Source of the DNA: UMGS1889 sp900556055
Lineage (GTDB): Bacteria; Bacillota; Clostridia; Oscillospirales; Ruminococcaceae
DNA length: 64,000 bases
Reading direction: 5' to 3'
NCBI GenBank assembly: GCA_902463265.1
Contig: CABQEV010000006.1
Coordinates: forward strand, 62,001-126,000
Part shown: positions 40,899 to 50,017 of the stretch, in pieces
Layout of the letters: every line of letters begins with the position of its first letter
Numbering within the stretch: the stretch's first letter is position 1
The notes under the pieces: generated by a model
Seen by the model: the letters and a program-made list of their open reading frames with translations, nothing else
Told to the model about the DNA's origin: nothing
Database searches by the model: none
Made by a program: the position numbers and the translations under genes

Positions 40899-42980
40899 GT
40901 GGAACATAACAGAAAAAGCATTTTATCAAGACTTCTTGCACTGACAGCGGCCGCAGTCATGTCCTCGGCTATGCTGACAGGCTGTTCCGACAGCAAGGAT
41001 AACGACACATCTCAGGCATCCGAAACATCCTCGGTATCGGAAACAACAGCATCGGAAACAGCTGAGGAAACAACCGCAGCCGATGTTTTCGGCAGCGATT
41101 ATGACCCGTTTGCGGAGGATTATGACCCATACGGCGAGGGCATTTCAAAGCCGGCTGCAAAGCCTGCCGATACGATCTCAGCAGATACCGAAAGCAATGC
41201 CGAAGCAACAGATGACAGTACCGCCGAAATAACCGCAAAGCCTGCCGAAACGACATCATCACCCGCCGTGACCGATGCACCGAAGCAGACAGAAGCAAAG
41301 CCCGCCGAACAGAAATCAGGCGGAGCATCTGCCGAAGTATCTTCCGACAAAAATGTGACCGTTGAGATAAAGCAGTCAAACGGCTGGGAAAGCGGCTCGG
41401 ACAAATTTGCCCAGTTTGACATCATCGTGACCAACAACGGCGACAAATCATACGGTTCATGGAGCGTGACATTCAAAACTGCCAAAAACGCATCTATCGA
41501 GCAGAGCTGGAACTGCGGACTTGAAGTTTCGGGCGGAAACGGCTCGGCATCTCCCGTTGAATTCAACTCCGTGCTTGAACCCGGACAGAGTGTGAACTGC
41601 GGATTTATCCTGAAAAATCCCGGCACTGTTGACTCATCGTCCGCACAGCTGAAGCTTTACAAGGGTGCATCTCAGTCGGGCAGCCAGACATCGGGATCAA
41701 GCGGAAATCAGAGCGCATCGACAGTCGGAAACAACAGCGCACCCGTGGCCGCTGCCAAAGACGTTCCCGCACCGTCAACGGACGACTGGCTCTCAGTCAA
41801 GAACGGAAAGATCGTTGACAGCAGCGGCAAGGAAGTATGGCTGACAGGTGTCAACTGGTTCGGCTACAACACAGGAACAAACACCTTCGACGGTCTTTGG
41901 GCGTGCGACCTGAACACATCTCTCGCAGCCATCGCCGATCATGGATTTAATCTGCTGAGAGTGCCTATATCTACCGAGCTTATCAAGCAGTGGTCAAACG
42001 GCGAATATCCCACGGCAAATTTCAATCAGGCAACAAATTCCTATCTTGTGGGCATGAACAGCCTTGAAATATTCGATTATGTTGTCGGTCAGTGCCGTGC
42101 AAACGGAATAAAGATCATGATCGACATTCACAGTGCAAAGACCGATGCATCGGGACATATGAAAAACGTATGGTACGAGGGAAATATCACCGAAGCGGAT
42201 TACATAAATGCACTCGGCTGGATCGCCAAAAGATACGCAAATGACGATACTATCATTGCATATGACCTGAAAAACGAGCCGCACGGCAAGCCGAACGAAA
42301 ATCCCCGTGCAGTATGGAACAGCAGCAAATCCGCCGACAACTGGAAGTATATCGCAGAAAAGGCTGCAATGTCTGTGCTGAAAAACAATTCCAACGCTCT
42401 TATTATGGTTGAGGGAATTGAAATTTATCCCAAGGACATAAAAACAAACGGAGATTTTGCCTCAAAGAACGACAGCGATTACTATTATAATTGGTGGGGC
42501 GGAAATCTCAGAGGCGTTAAGGATCACCCCATTGACCTCGGAAAATATCAGAACAAGCTGGTTTATTCGCCGCATGATTACGGCCCCGCAGTATATCAGC
42601 AGCCGTGGTTCAAGGGCAATTACACATTCGACAGCTTATATAAGGACTGCTGGTACGACAACTGGTTCTTCATTCAGAAAGAAGGCATAGCTCCCCTTCT
42701 TATCGGCGAATGGGGCGGCTATATGACGCAGCCGAATCTCAAATGGATGACCTATATGCGCCAGCTCATCAAGGAAAACAGGATCAACCACACCTTCTGG
42801 TGCTTCAATGCAAACTCCGGCGATACAGGCGGACTTGTCAAGGACGATTTCACCACATGGGACACAGAAAAGTATAATTTTGTAAAGGAGGTTCTCTGGC
42901 AGCAGGACGGCAAATTCGTGGGTCTTGACCACAAGATCCCCCTCGGCAAAAACGGGATCACGCTTTCGGAGGCAAATTAA
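40899..42980 (+). CDS. GH5 endoglucanase lipoprotein with CBM2-like module
   Basis: A 693-residue secreted, lipid-anchored cellulase. GTG 40899 follows GGAAGTGA and gives a proper signal peptide ending at lipobox LTGC (Cys 29). A Ser/Thr/Ala/Glu-rich linker (about 30-150) leads to a beta-sandwich resembling CBM2 (about 153-258, YGSWSVTFKTAKNASIEQSWNCGLE), a second linker, and the GH5 domain (about 295-690). The catalytic acid is Glu 460 (DLKNEPHG) and the nucleophile Glu 604 (LIGEWGGY). It should cut beta-1,4-glucans at the cell surface. No dockerin is present, so it is not cellulosome-borne. Start and stop are flanked by promoter and terminator, so it is monocistronic. Confidence 0.9.
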   Translation: MEHNRKSILSRLLALTAAAVMSSAMLTGCSDSKDNDTSQASETSSVSETTASETAEETTAADVFGSDYDPFAEDYDPYGEGISKPAAKPADTISADTESNAEATDDSTAEITAKPAETTSSPAVTDAPKQTEAKPAEQKSGGASAEVSSDKNVTVEIKQSNGWESGSDKFAQFDIIVTNNGDKSYGSWSVTFKTAKNASIEQSWNCGLEVSGGNGSASPVEFNSVLEPGQSVNCGFILKNPGTVDSSSAQLKLYKGASQSGSQTSGSSGNQSASTVGNNSAPVAAAKDVPAPSTDDWLSVKNGKIVDSSGKEVWLTGVNWFGYNTGTNTFDGLWACDLNTSLAAIADHGFNLLRVPISTELIKQWSNGEYPTANFNQATNSYLVGMNSLEIFDYVVGQCRANGIKIMIDIHSAKTDASGHMKNVWYEGNITEADYINALGWIAKRYANDDTIIAYDLKNEPHGKPNENPRAVWNSSKSADNWKYIAEKAAMSVLKNNSNALIMVEGIEIYPKDIKTNGDFASKNDSDYYYNWWGGNLRGVKDHPIDLGKYQNKLVYSPHDYGPAVYQQPWFKGNYTFDSLYKDCWYDNWFFIQKEGIAPLLIGEWGGYMTQPNLKWMTYMRQLIKENRINHTFWCFNANSGDTGGLVKDDFTTWDTEKYNFVKEVLWQQDGKFVGLDHKIPLGKNGITLSEAN

Positions 42981-42986
42981 TAAAAG

Positions 42987-43019
42987 CAGCGGCTTTGACC
43001 ATCTCAAAGCCGCTGTTTT
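42987..43019. terminator. bidirectional terminator after GH5
   Basis: CAGCGGCTTTGA (42987-42998) pairs with TCAAAGCCGCTG (43004-43015), followed by TTTTC. It overlaps the end of the convergent LysR gene. Confidence 0.85.
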
Positions 43020-43876
43020 CATTCCCCATTGAATTTTCTTCTGACAGTCTCGATGAACTTCTCAGCCTCATCGGAAAGCACCGCATCCTTTCGGTAAACA
43101 ACAAGATCACGGAAATCATTCTGCGGATCGGACAGCCGCCTGAAAACAAGTCCGCTGCCCTTCATTTCCTTCTGTGAAACAGGCGACAAAAGTGCATAAA
43201 GCGTCGGCACACGTTTCAAGACACCAAGTATTCCGCTGTCCGAAATGCAAATATCAGCATCAGCACCGCCTGCACTCGGATAATCCGCAAGCATTTCCCT
43301 GCTGATGACCTTTTTTCCCGCAAGAGGATTTTCCTCTGACATGACCGCACATTCCGCAAATCTGCCGATCTCTTCACATTCAAGTCCGTATGCAGCCACA
43401 TCATGCGGCGCATCATCGTATGAATTTTTATCGCACGGAAAACGCACTATGCCTATATCGGATATCCCGTCAGCCGTATCACGCAGGATATTTTCATTAT
43501 CAGACGGAGAAAATCTGCATCTGCATGATACTCCGACTGCATATTCCGTAAAATCAAGCACAGCCGATGCAATATAAAAGTCAAAGATATACGAAACCGA
43601 AAGCCGCTTTTCAGGCTCACTTTTTGCCTTGTAAAGATCTTCCAGTTCGGCAACGCTTGAAAGCACGTCCTTTGCTTTTGCTATGAATTTCCTGCCCTCA
43701 GCTGTCGGCTCAACACCCTTGCTCGTGCGGCGGAATATCTCCGTCCCGATCTCATTTTCCAGCTCACGGACAGCCTTGCTGAGGTTTGGCTGCCCCATGA
43801 AAAGATTGGACGCAGCCTTGGTTATCGAGCCTGTTTTCTCTATCTCGACGATATATTTTATATGTGACAGATTCAT
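43019..43876 (-). CDS. LysR-family regulator
   Basis: A 285-residue LysR-type protein. The N-terminal winged helix is complete (IKYIVEIEKTGSITKAASNLFMGQPNLSKAVRELENEIGTEIFRRTSKGVEPTAEG), followed by a linker helix and a periplasmic-binding-like effector domain. Start choice is uncertain among several ATG codons (43897 to 43876); 43876 best matches family length and follows GGTGATG. It is divergent from nfnAB and may regulate it, sensing an unknown co-inducer. Confidence 0.85.
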   Translation of the reverse strand: MNLSHIKYIVEIEKTGSITKAASNLFMGQPNLSKAVRELENEIGTEIFRRTSKGVEPTAEGRKFIAKAKDVLSSVAELEDLYKAKSEPEKRLSVSYIFDFYIASAVLDFTEYAVGVSCRCRFSPSDNENILRDTADGISDIGIVRFPCDKNSYDDAPHDVAAYGLECEEIGRFAECAVMSEENPLAGKKVISREMLADYPSAGGADADICISDSGILGVLKRVPTLYALLSPVSQKEMKGSGLVFRRLSDPQNDFRDLVVYRKDAVLSDEAEKFIETVRRKFNGE

Positions 43877-43919
43877 TTTCATCACCATGATATTCATTAT
43901 TTATATACCTGATATATCA

Positions 43920-43948
43920 ATTATACATTATACAATTTGATTTGTAAA
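43920..43948 (-). promoter_or_regulatory. lysR promoter
   Basis: Minus-strand TTTACA (43943-43948), 17-bp spacer, TATAAT (43920-43925). A second TATAAT-like element and an ATCAA/TTGAT dyad overlap the region, a possible site for the regulator itself. Confidence 0.6.
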
Positions 43949-44005
43949 TGGTAAAATTAAATTAACTGAAAATTCGATGAAAATGCACAAAGGCGTGTAT
44001 CAAAT

Positions 44006-44045
44006 TCGGTTGTTTTAGCTAAAAAAGTCAGCCGATTTTTTATAT
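44006..44045 (+). terminator. terminator-like hairpin in nfnA leader region
   Basis: TCGGTTG (44006-44012) and CAGCCGA (44029-44035) form a stem with a G-U pair, followed by TTTTTTATAT. A second stem (44052-44064 with 44085-44094) follows before the nfnA start. No gene precedes it on this strand, so it may attenuate nfnA transcription. Confidence 0.45.
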
Positions 44046-44139
44046 ATCCGAATGATTTTCCGCCCATGCATCAGGGAATTTTTCGGCGGATCATTATATA
44101 TGCTGCCTGAACAGCAAAACCATGTAAAGGACTGAAAAT

Positions 44140-44976
44140 ATGTATAAGATTGCAAGAAAAAAAGAGCTTAACCCCACTGTTACTCTGATGGAGATCGAAG
44201 CTCCCAAGATCGCAAAGAAAGCAGAACCCGGTCAGTTTATCATTCTCCGTGTCGATGAAAACGGCGAGAGGATCCCTCTTACTGTTGCGGATTTCGACCG
44301 TGAAAAGGGTACGGTTACGATCATTTTCCAGATCGTAGGCGCAACGACCGAAAAGCTGAACCATAAAAAGGAAGGCGAATTCATTCAGGATTTCGTCGGC
44401 CCTCTCGGCACTCCCTCCCACTGCGACGGACTTAAAAAGGTCGCTGTTGTCGGCGGCGGCGTAGGCTGCGCTATTGCATATCCTATCGCAAAGAAGCTGC
44501 ATAACATGGGCTGTGAGGTACACTCAATTGTCGGATTCAGAAACAAGGATCTCGTTATTCTCGAAGATGAATTCAAGGCAGCAAGCTCCGTCCTGAAGAT
44601 GATGACCGACGACGGTTCATACGGCGAAAAGGGACTTGTTACCAATGCTCTCAAGGAGCTTATCGAAGCAGGAAATCAGTACGACGAAGTAATTGCGATC
44701 GGTCCGCTGATAATGATGAAATTCGTATGCGCACTGACTAAGGAATACGGCATTAAGACTATCGTTTCCATGAATCCTATTATGATCGACGGCACAGGAA
44801 TGTGCGGCGGATGTCGTCTGACTGTCGGCGGAGAGACAAAGTTTGCCTGCGTTGACGGCCCTGATTTTGACGGGCATCTTGTTGACTTTGACGAGGCTAT
44901 GGCACGTTCGACTATGTATAAGCCTTTCGAGCGCAAGCGTCACGAAGAAGTATGCAACCTGTACAAAAATGCTTGA
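44140..44976 (+). CDS. nfnA: NfnA, FAD/[2Fe-2S] subunit of bifurcating transhydrogenase
   Basis: A 278-residue protein of the dihydroorotate/sulfide dehydrogenase-type FAD/NAD-binding family. It has an FAD beta-barrel (QFIILRVDENGERIPLTVADFD), an NAD-binding part (VAVVGGGVGCAIAYPIAKKLHNMG), and the C-terminal cluster-binding Cys set GTGMCGGCRLTVGGETKFACVDGP. With NfnB it forms the cytoplasmic NADH-dependent reduced ferredoxin:NADP oxidoreductase, which couples NADH and reduced ferredoxin to NADPH formation. ATG 44140 follows AAAGGACTG; nfnB follows after 27 bases. Confidence 0.93.
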   Translation: MYKIARKKELNPTVTLMEIEAPKIAKKAEPGQFIILRVDENGERIPLTVADFDREKGTVTIIFQIVGATTEKLNHKKEGEFIQDFVGPLGTPSHCDGLKKVAVVGGGVGCAIAYPIAKKLHNMGCEVHSIVGFRNKDLVILEDEFKAASSVLKMMTDDGSYGEKGLVTNALKELIEAGNQYDEVIAIGPLIMMKFVCALTKEYGIKTIVSMNPIMIDGTGMCGGCRLTVGGETKFACVDGPDFDGHLVDFDEAMARSTMYKPFERKRHEEVCNLYKNA

Positions 44977-45003
44977 TTATTAACTGTAAAGGATGAAGAT
45001 ACA

Positions 45004-46392
45004 ATGCCAAATATGTCGCTGAAAAAGAATGAAATGCCGTCTCAGGCACCCGATGTCCGCAATAAGAACTTTAAGGAAGTTACACTCGGATACACCGCAG
45101 AACAGGCTGTTGACGAGGCTAACAGATGCCTTAACTGCAAAAACAAGCCATGCGTAGGCGGATGTCCCGTTGCAATAGATATCCCCGCATTTATCGCAAA
45201 GGTAAAGGAGTCCGATTTTGAGGGCGCTTATCAGATAATCGCTCAGTCCAGCTCCCTGCCTGCTGTCTGCGGACGTGTATGTCCCCAGGAAACTCAGTGC
45301 GAGTCCAAGTGCGTAAGAGGCATAAAGGGTGAGCCTGTTGCTATCGGCCGTCTTGAAAGATTTGTTGCTGACTGGCACAATGCAAATGTTGCGGAAAAGC
45401 CCTCCGTTCCCGAATCAAACGGTCACAAGGTAGCAGTCGTAGGCGCAGGCCCTGCAGGTCTTACCTGTGCGGGAGATCTCGCAAAGATGGGTTATAAGGT
45501 AACTGTATTTGAAGCACTGCACCTTGCAGGCGGAGTTCTCGTTTACGGAATCCCAGAATTCAGACTTCCTAAGGCTATCGTTCAGAAGGAAGTTGACGGT
45601 CTGAAGGCTATGGGTGTTGACGTTGAAACAAATATGGTCATCGGCAAGGTCGAAACAGTTGATGAGCTGTTCGATGAAGGCTTTGAAGCTGTATTCATCG
45701 GCTCGGGAGCAGGTCTGCCAAGATTTATGGGTATCCCCGGTGAATCCCTCAAGGGCGTATATTCCGCAAATGAGTTCCTCACAAGAGTAAATCTTATGAA
45801 GGCATACAAGGAAGATTCCGATACGCCTATCAAGAAGAACACAAATGTCGCTGTTGTCGGCGGCGGAAACGTTGCAATGGACGCAGCAAGAAGCGCACTC
45901 CGTCTCGGTGCAGAGCACGTTTATATCGTATACCGCAGAGGCATGGAGGAGCTGCCCGCACGTAAGGAAGAGATCGAACACGCAGAAGAAGAGGGCGTTA
46001 TCTTCAGGACTCTCACAAACCCTGTTGAGGTGCTCGGAGATGAGAACGGTTTTGTCAAGGGCATCAAGTGCGTTGAAATGGAGCTTGGCGAACCCGATGA
46101 ATCAGGCAGACGCCGTCCGGTAGTAAAGCCCGATTCCGAATTCGTTATCGACATTGACTGCATGATAATGTCCATCGGCACTTCCCCCAACCCGCTCATT
46201 AAGTCCACAACTCACGGTCTTGACACAACACGCCACGGCTGCATAGTTGCCGATGAAACAGGCAAAACCACAAGAGAGGGCGTATTCGCAGGCGGCGACG
46301 CTGTAACAGGCGCTGCAACAGTTATCCTTGCAATGGGTGCAGGAAAAGACGCTGCAAAGGCTATCGACGAATACATAAAATCCAAGTCATAA
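45004..46392 (+). CDS. nfnB: NfnB, large subunit (glutamate-synthase small-chain-like)
   Basis: A 462-residue flavoprotein. The N-terminal domain binds two [4Fe-4S] clusters (CLNCKNKPCVGGCPVAIDIPAFI and CGRVCPQETQCESKCVRG). Two Rossmann folds follow: FAD (KVAVVGAGPAGLTCAGDLAKMGYKVTVFE) and NADPH (NVAVVGGGNVAMDAARSALRLGAEHVYIVYRR). Alone it looks like the GltD glutamate synthase small chain, but pairing with nfnA and the absence of a GltB large chain indicate NfnB, site of electron bifurcation and NADP reduction. Confidence 0.93.
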   Translation: MPNMSLKKNEMPSQAPDVRNKNFKEVTLGYTAEQAVDEANRCLNCKNKPCVGGCPVAIDIPAFIAKVKESDFEGAYQIIAQSSSLPAVCGRVCPQETQCESKCVRGIKGEPVAIGRLERFVADWHNANVAEKPSVPESNGHKVAVVGAGPAGLTCAGDLAKMGYKVTVFEALHLAGGVLVYGIPEFRLPKAIVQKEVDGLKAMGVDVETNMVIGKVETVDELFDEGFEAVFIGSGAGLPRFMGIPGESLKGVYSANEFLTRVNLMKAYKEDSDTPIKKNTNVAVVGGGNVAMDAARSALRLGAEHVYIVYRRGMEELPARKEEIEHAEEEGVIFRTLTNPVEVLGDENGFVKGIKCVEMELGEPDESGRRRPVVKPDSEFVIDIDCMIMSIGTSPNPLIKSTTHGLDTTRHGCIVADETGKTTREGVFAGGDAVTGAATVILAMGAGKDAAKAIDEYIKSKS

Positions 46393-46412
46393 AAGCTTTA
46401 TGATATAAAATT

Positions 46413-46447
46413 ATCCGCTTCGGAACAAACTCCGAAGCGGATTTTTT
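46413..46447. terminator. terminator after nfnB
   Basis: ATCCGCTTCGGA (46413-46424) pairs with TCCGAAGCGGAT (46431-46442), a perfect 12-bp stem, then TTTTT. It lies between convergent genes. Confidence 0.9.
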
Positions 46448-46454
46448 GTTTGCA

Positions 46455-46922
46455 TTACAGAACTATCTCACCGTCTGCTATCTTATCAAAGAAATCCTCA
46501 AGACTTTCCGCAGCGACAGTGACATCCTCAAATTCAGGCTCAGAACCCTCAACTATACGTCCCGTGGAAAGCTCGATCGCATAATAGATATAATCCCCGC
46601 CGACTGACATAACTATCGGAAAATAGCCGTCCCACCATGCAGAGATCTCCGCACATTCTTCTTCATCATCGGTTGCATCAAGCGACATCTTCTGAAATGT
46701 GTCCCAAGCAAATTCATCGGGATCGGCGCAGGAAAAATCGTCCGACAGCAGAAACCATACGTTTTCCTCGGGATTTGAAAGCTTTGAATATCCCGAGATT
46801 ATCCTTTTGTAATCCTCGGAAATATTTCTGTACTGCACGGGCAGAGATACGGGATTTTCACCCTTTTCGATGATCCAGCCGCTTTTCTCCGCCCAGCTTA
46901 TGAATTTTTTAAATGAATCCAT
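46455..46922 (-). CDS. SMI1/KNR4 (SUKH)-like protein
   Basis: A 155-residue acidic cytoplasmic protein with the outline of SUKH proteins: LPVQYRNISEDYKRIISGYSKL near residue 28 and a later GYFPIVMSVGGDYIYYAIELSTGRIVEGSEPEFEDVTVAAESLEDFFDKI. SUKH proteins often give immunity to contact-dependent nuclease toxins but are also found as stand-alone genes. No toxin gene is adjacent, so immunity is not supported here. ATG 46922 follows TGGAGCG. It lies 18 bases downstream of an SDR gene. Confidence 0.65.
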   Translation of the reverse strand: MDSFKKFISWAEKSGWIIEKGENPVSLPVQYRNISEDYKRIISGYSKLSNPEENVWFLLSDDFSCADPDEFAWDTFQKMSLDATDDEEECAEISAWWDGYFPIVMSVGGDYIYYAIELSTGRIVEGSEPEFEDVTVAAESLEDFFDKIADGEIVL

Positions 46923-46939
46923 TGTTTATCGCTCCATTT

Positions 46940-47704
46940 TTATATTGCAGGCATCACCCGTCCGCCCGCAACGGGAATAAACGCACCTGTCGTAAATCCC
47001 GCAAGATCGGACGATAAAAACGCTGCCATGTTTGCAATGTCAACATCAGTTCCCCTGTGACGGAGCGGCACTGTCTCGCAGTATTCGGGCGCAGGATTTA
47101 CTCCCAATTCACGCTCCTTGTCGGTTATCGTCCAGCCGGGTGCGATCTGATTGACGGTTATGTTATGCCCGCCGACTTCCTTTGCAAGCACCCTGACAAT
47201 GCCGTCCAGCCCGCGCTTTGCCGATGAATATGCAGAAAATGTCGGCTCACAGGCTACCGCACATTCGGTATTTGTCACGACTATTCTTCCGTAATTCTGC
47301 TCGATAAGATGCGGAACAAATGCCTTTGACATATACACCATCTGCATCACGCAGCTTTCAAACTGACTGTAATATGCCTTGATATCCTGTTCAAGAAGCG
47401 GCTTTCGGTCATACTGGATAACCGCATTCACAAGGATTATATCAGGCATTCCGAATTCATCTGCGACCCTGTCACGCATAGCATATACGCTGTTTTCATC
47501 GGTTATGTCAGCCTGAACAGCAATAGACTTTCTGCCCATCGAATGAAGCTCATCAGCAAGCAGCTCCGCACTTTTTCTGTCGGAATTGTAATGCACGGCA
47601 ACATCTGCGCCGCATTCCGCAAGCGTCCTGACCATTGTACGGCCAAGACCGCCGCTGCCGCCTGTAACTATCGCCTTTTTTCCGCTGAGATCAATATTTA
47701 TCAT
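46940..47704 (-). CDS. short-chain dehydrogenase/reductase, Ser replaced by Thr
   Basis: A 254-residue classical SDR with cofactor motif VTGGSGGLGRTMVR, NAV in place of NNAG, and catalytic YSSAK (Tyr 159, Lys 163). The usual catalytic Ser 13 residues before Tyr is Thr 146 (VVTNTECAVACEP). The C-terminal FLSSDLAGFTTGAFIPVAGG is typical of FabG-like reductases. The start overlaps the ABC-F stop (ATGA). The substrate is unknown; it may be a sugar or ketoacyl reductase with altered rate. Confidence 0.85.
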   Translation of the reverse strand: MINIDLSGKKAIVTGGSGGLGRTMVRTLAECGADVAVHYNSDRKSAELLADELHSMGRKSIAVQADITDENSVYAMRDRVADEFGMPDIILVNAVIQYDRKPLLEQDIKAYYSQFESCVMQMVYMSKAFVPHLIEQNYGRIVVTNTECAVACEPTFSAYSSAKRGLDGIVRVLAKEVGGHNITVNQIAPGWTITDKERELGVNPAPEYCETVPLRHRGTDVDIANMAAFLSSDLAGFTTGAFIPVAGGRVMPAI

Positions 47705-49674
47705 ATATCAAATTCCTCACATAATGCCAGCCATTCGTCCGAATATTCCGCCGAAAGATTTTTCAGACGCTCGAACTCGGCACATTTTTCATTCATAAGC
47801 TGATAATCCGTGCAGACTTCATCAGAGGACATCTCCTCCTGCAGAACAGCCATCTCGCCCTCCATGCGGTTGATCTCGGCTTCCAGCTCCTTTATGCGCT
47901 TTCTTTTTTCCGCATCCTTTGCACGCTGCTCTTTGGTACGGTAAACCTTTGCTCCCTTTTCGGCTGCCGCCTGACGCTGCTTTTCCTCCTTTGCAGCATC
48001 AGCCGCACGCTGCGCTTCTGCCTGCCTGTCCTGCTTTATTGAGATATAATTATCGAAATCTCCCTTGAAATACTCAGCTCCGTTTTCTGTGATCTCAAGT
48101 ATTCCCGTAGCAATTTTATTCAGCAGATAACGGTCATGCGATACGAAGATGATCGTTCCGTCAAACGCATCAAGCGCTTCTTCAAGCACCTCTTTTGTCG
48201 CAAGATCGAGATGGTTCGTAGGCTCATCGAGGATAAGCACATTTCCCCGCTCCAGCATCATTATCGCAAAGCAAAGCTTCGCCCTCTCGCCGCCGCTTAT
48301 TACGCCGACCTGCTTGAACACATTCTCGCCCGTCATTCTGACACAGCCGAGAAGTGATCGTATCGACTGCTCGCTCATGGTACGCCATCTGTCGTGTATC
48401 TCGTCAATTACGGTTTTTTCGGGATGAAGCTGAGAATTTTCCTGATCGAAGTAGGATATTTTCACATTTTTCGTCCATTCAATGCTGCCGTGTGCATGAG
48501 GTATCTCTTTGCGGATAACTTTCAGCAGAGATGACTTGCCTATGCCGTTTGAGCCTATTATTGCAAGCTTGTCCCCTCTTTTTACCTCAAACGAAAGATT
48601 GTCCGCCAATGTCTTTCTGTCCGCACCCGTTCCGACCGTTACATCAATGTCCTTGACAGTCAGCAGATCAATAGGCGGAACAACATCATATTCAAAGCGT
48701 ATCTTTGCCTGCTTTTCGTACATAACAGGCTTTTCTATCAGATTTTCCTCGATACGCTCGATCATTTTGATTCGGCTCTTTGCCATATTTGAAGTGGTCG
48801 CACGCACGAGATTTCTGTCAACGAAATCCTGAAGCTTTGCGATCTCCGCCTGCTGAGCCTCATATTCCTTCATCTGTCGGATAATATTAGCTTCCTTCTG
48901 AACGGTAAATGCCGAATAGTTGCCCTTGTATCGTGTGAGCTTTCCTCTTTCGATCTCGCATATTGAAGTACACAGCTTGTCAAGAAAATAACGGTCATGC
49001 GATACAATAAGCAGTGCGCCCTTATAATCCGCAAGATAATCCTCCAGCCACATTACAGTCTCAAAATCAAGATGGTTCGTCGGCTCATCAAGGATAAGCA
49101 GCTTCGGATTTTCAAGCAGGAGCTTTGCAAGCGCAAGACGTGTCTTTTCACCGCCGCTCAGCGTGCTGATTATCTGACTGTAAGTTTCGGGCGGAAATCC
49201 CATGCCGTTCAGGACCTTGTTGATCTTTACGTCAATAAGATAACCCTCGTTGGATTCGAAATATGCCGTAAGCTTGGCATATTCGCCCGAAAGAGCGTCA
49301 AAATGCTTTTTATCGTTATGCGCACCCTCTGCGGACATCTCCGTTTCAAGCTCTCTCAGCCTGTCCTGAACGGAAAGCAGCTTCTCAAAAACAGAATGCA
49401 TCTCGTCGATAATGGAATTTGAACGGTCAAGTCCCGTGTTCTGCTGCAAAAATCCGACAGTCGCAGCGCTTGCCTTTGATATCTTTGCTTCATTCGGTGT
49501 CGGCTGAGTTTCAGGCTCCTCGCTTCCTGTGATTATTTTAAGAAGAGTGGATTTTCCGCAGCCGTTTATTCCGACAAGACCTATCCTGTCGTTATCCTCA
49601 ATAGTCAGCGCAACGTTGTTCAGCACCGTATTCCCGCCGAACATTTTGCTTATATTTTCAATAGAAAGTATCAT
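47701..49674 (-). CDS. ABC-F family ATPase
   Basis: A 657-residue soluble protein with two ABC domains: Walker A GLVGINGCGKSTLLKI and IIGSNGIGKSSLLKV, signature LSGGEKTRLALAKLLL and ISGGERAKLCFAIMM, and Walker B KLLILDEPTNHLD twice. Between them is the P-site tRNA-interaction linker, and a basic/acidic C-terminal coiled coil (about 540-650) follows. ABC-F proteins act on the ribosome as translation factors or in antibiotic protection; the YdiF/Uup-like layout favours a housekeeping role. ATG 49674 follows AAGGAAC; longer reading to 49749 lacks a ribosome site. Confidence 0.92.
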   Translation of the reverse strand: MILSIENISKMFGGNTVLNNVALTIEDNDRIGLVGINGCGKSTLLKIITGSEEPETQPTPNEAKISKASAATVGFLQQNTGLDRSNSIIDEMHSVFEKLLSVQDRLRELETEMSAEGAHNDKKHFDALSGEYAKLTAYFESNEGYLIDVKINKVLNGMGFPPETYSQIISTLSGGEKTRLALAKLLLENPKLLILDEPTNHLDFETVMWLEDYLADYKGALLIVSHDRYFLDKLCTSICEIERGKLTRYKGNYSAFTVQKEANIIRQMKEYEAQQAEIAKLQDFVDRNLVRATTSNMAKSRIKMIERIEENLIEKPVMYEKQAKIRFEYDVVPPIDLLTVKDIDVTVGTGADRKTLADNLSFEVKRGDKLAIIGSNGIGKSSLLKVIRKEIPHAHGSIEWTKNVKISYFDQENSQLHPEKTVIDEIHDRWRTMSEQSIRSLLGCVRMTGENVFKQVGVISGGERAKLCFAIMMLERGNVLILDEPTNHLDLATKEVLEEALDAFDGTIIFVSHDRYLLNKIATGILEITENGAEYFKGDFDNYISIKQDRQAEAQRAADAAKEEKQRQAAAEKGAKVYRTKEQRAKDAEKRKRIKELEAEINRMEGEMAVLQEEMSSDEVCTDYQLMNEKCAEFERLKNLSAEYSDEWLALCEEFDI

Positions 49675-50017
49675 TTTCTTATGTTCCTTTATATAATTTT
49701 TTCCATGATAATTATATAACAAAACAGCCTGATTTGTCAAGGAAATCAAGCTGTTATGCGGATTTTTTATTGAAGTATGCGCAAACCGCAGATACTGAAC
49801 ATGAAGCTGCCTATCCCACGAGAGCGAAACAAAGGCTTATGAGGATATCTATACTTACAGCGGGACTTTGCTGCGGTCATAGCAAAGCTTTCGGCAGCAC
49901 GCATTATGTACGTTTATCTCAAAGTGAAATAAATAAAAGAAAAAAGATTGACTTAATGCGCAAAATATGCTAAAATCAAAATGAATGATTATGTAAAGAA
50001 ATGAGTTGAGCATACCA
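49675..50017. other. 343-base gap between abc-f and argS
   Basis: Besides the argS promoter, the gap holds a hairpin at 49723-49755 (AACAGC-N-TGATTT with AAATCA-N-GCTGTT) and a small CTTTGCT/AGCAAAG stem at 49866-49887. A 79-codon reading frame is present but has no ribosome site or family signature, so I do not call it. No T-box sequence is visible before argS. Confidence 0.5.
49948..49976 (+). promoter_or_regulatory. argS promoter
   Basis: TTGACT (49948-49953), 17-bp spacer, TAAAAT (49971-49976). Confidence 0.75.

Noticed and set aside
40899..42980. Cellulosomal dockerin in the GH5 protein
   Set aside because: No paired calcium-binding dockerin repeats; the lipobox shows membrane anchoring instead. 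The same holds for the second GH5.
43898..44139. Possible Rex operator before nfnA
   Set aside because: Only a half-site-like TTAAC is present; no full TTGTTAA-N4-TTAACAA dyad.
46455..46922. SUKH-like gene as immunity part of a polymorphic toxin system
   Set aside because: No toxin, secretion or repeat genes are adjacent; neighbours are an SDR and nfnB.
49734..49973. 79-codon frame in the argS upstream gap
   Set aside because: No ribosome site, no family features and it runs through the argS promoter.
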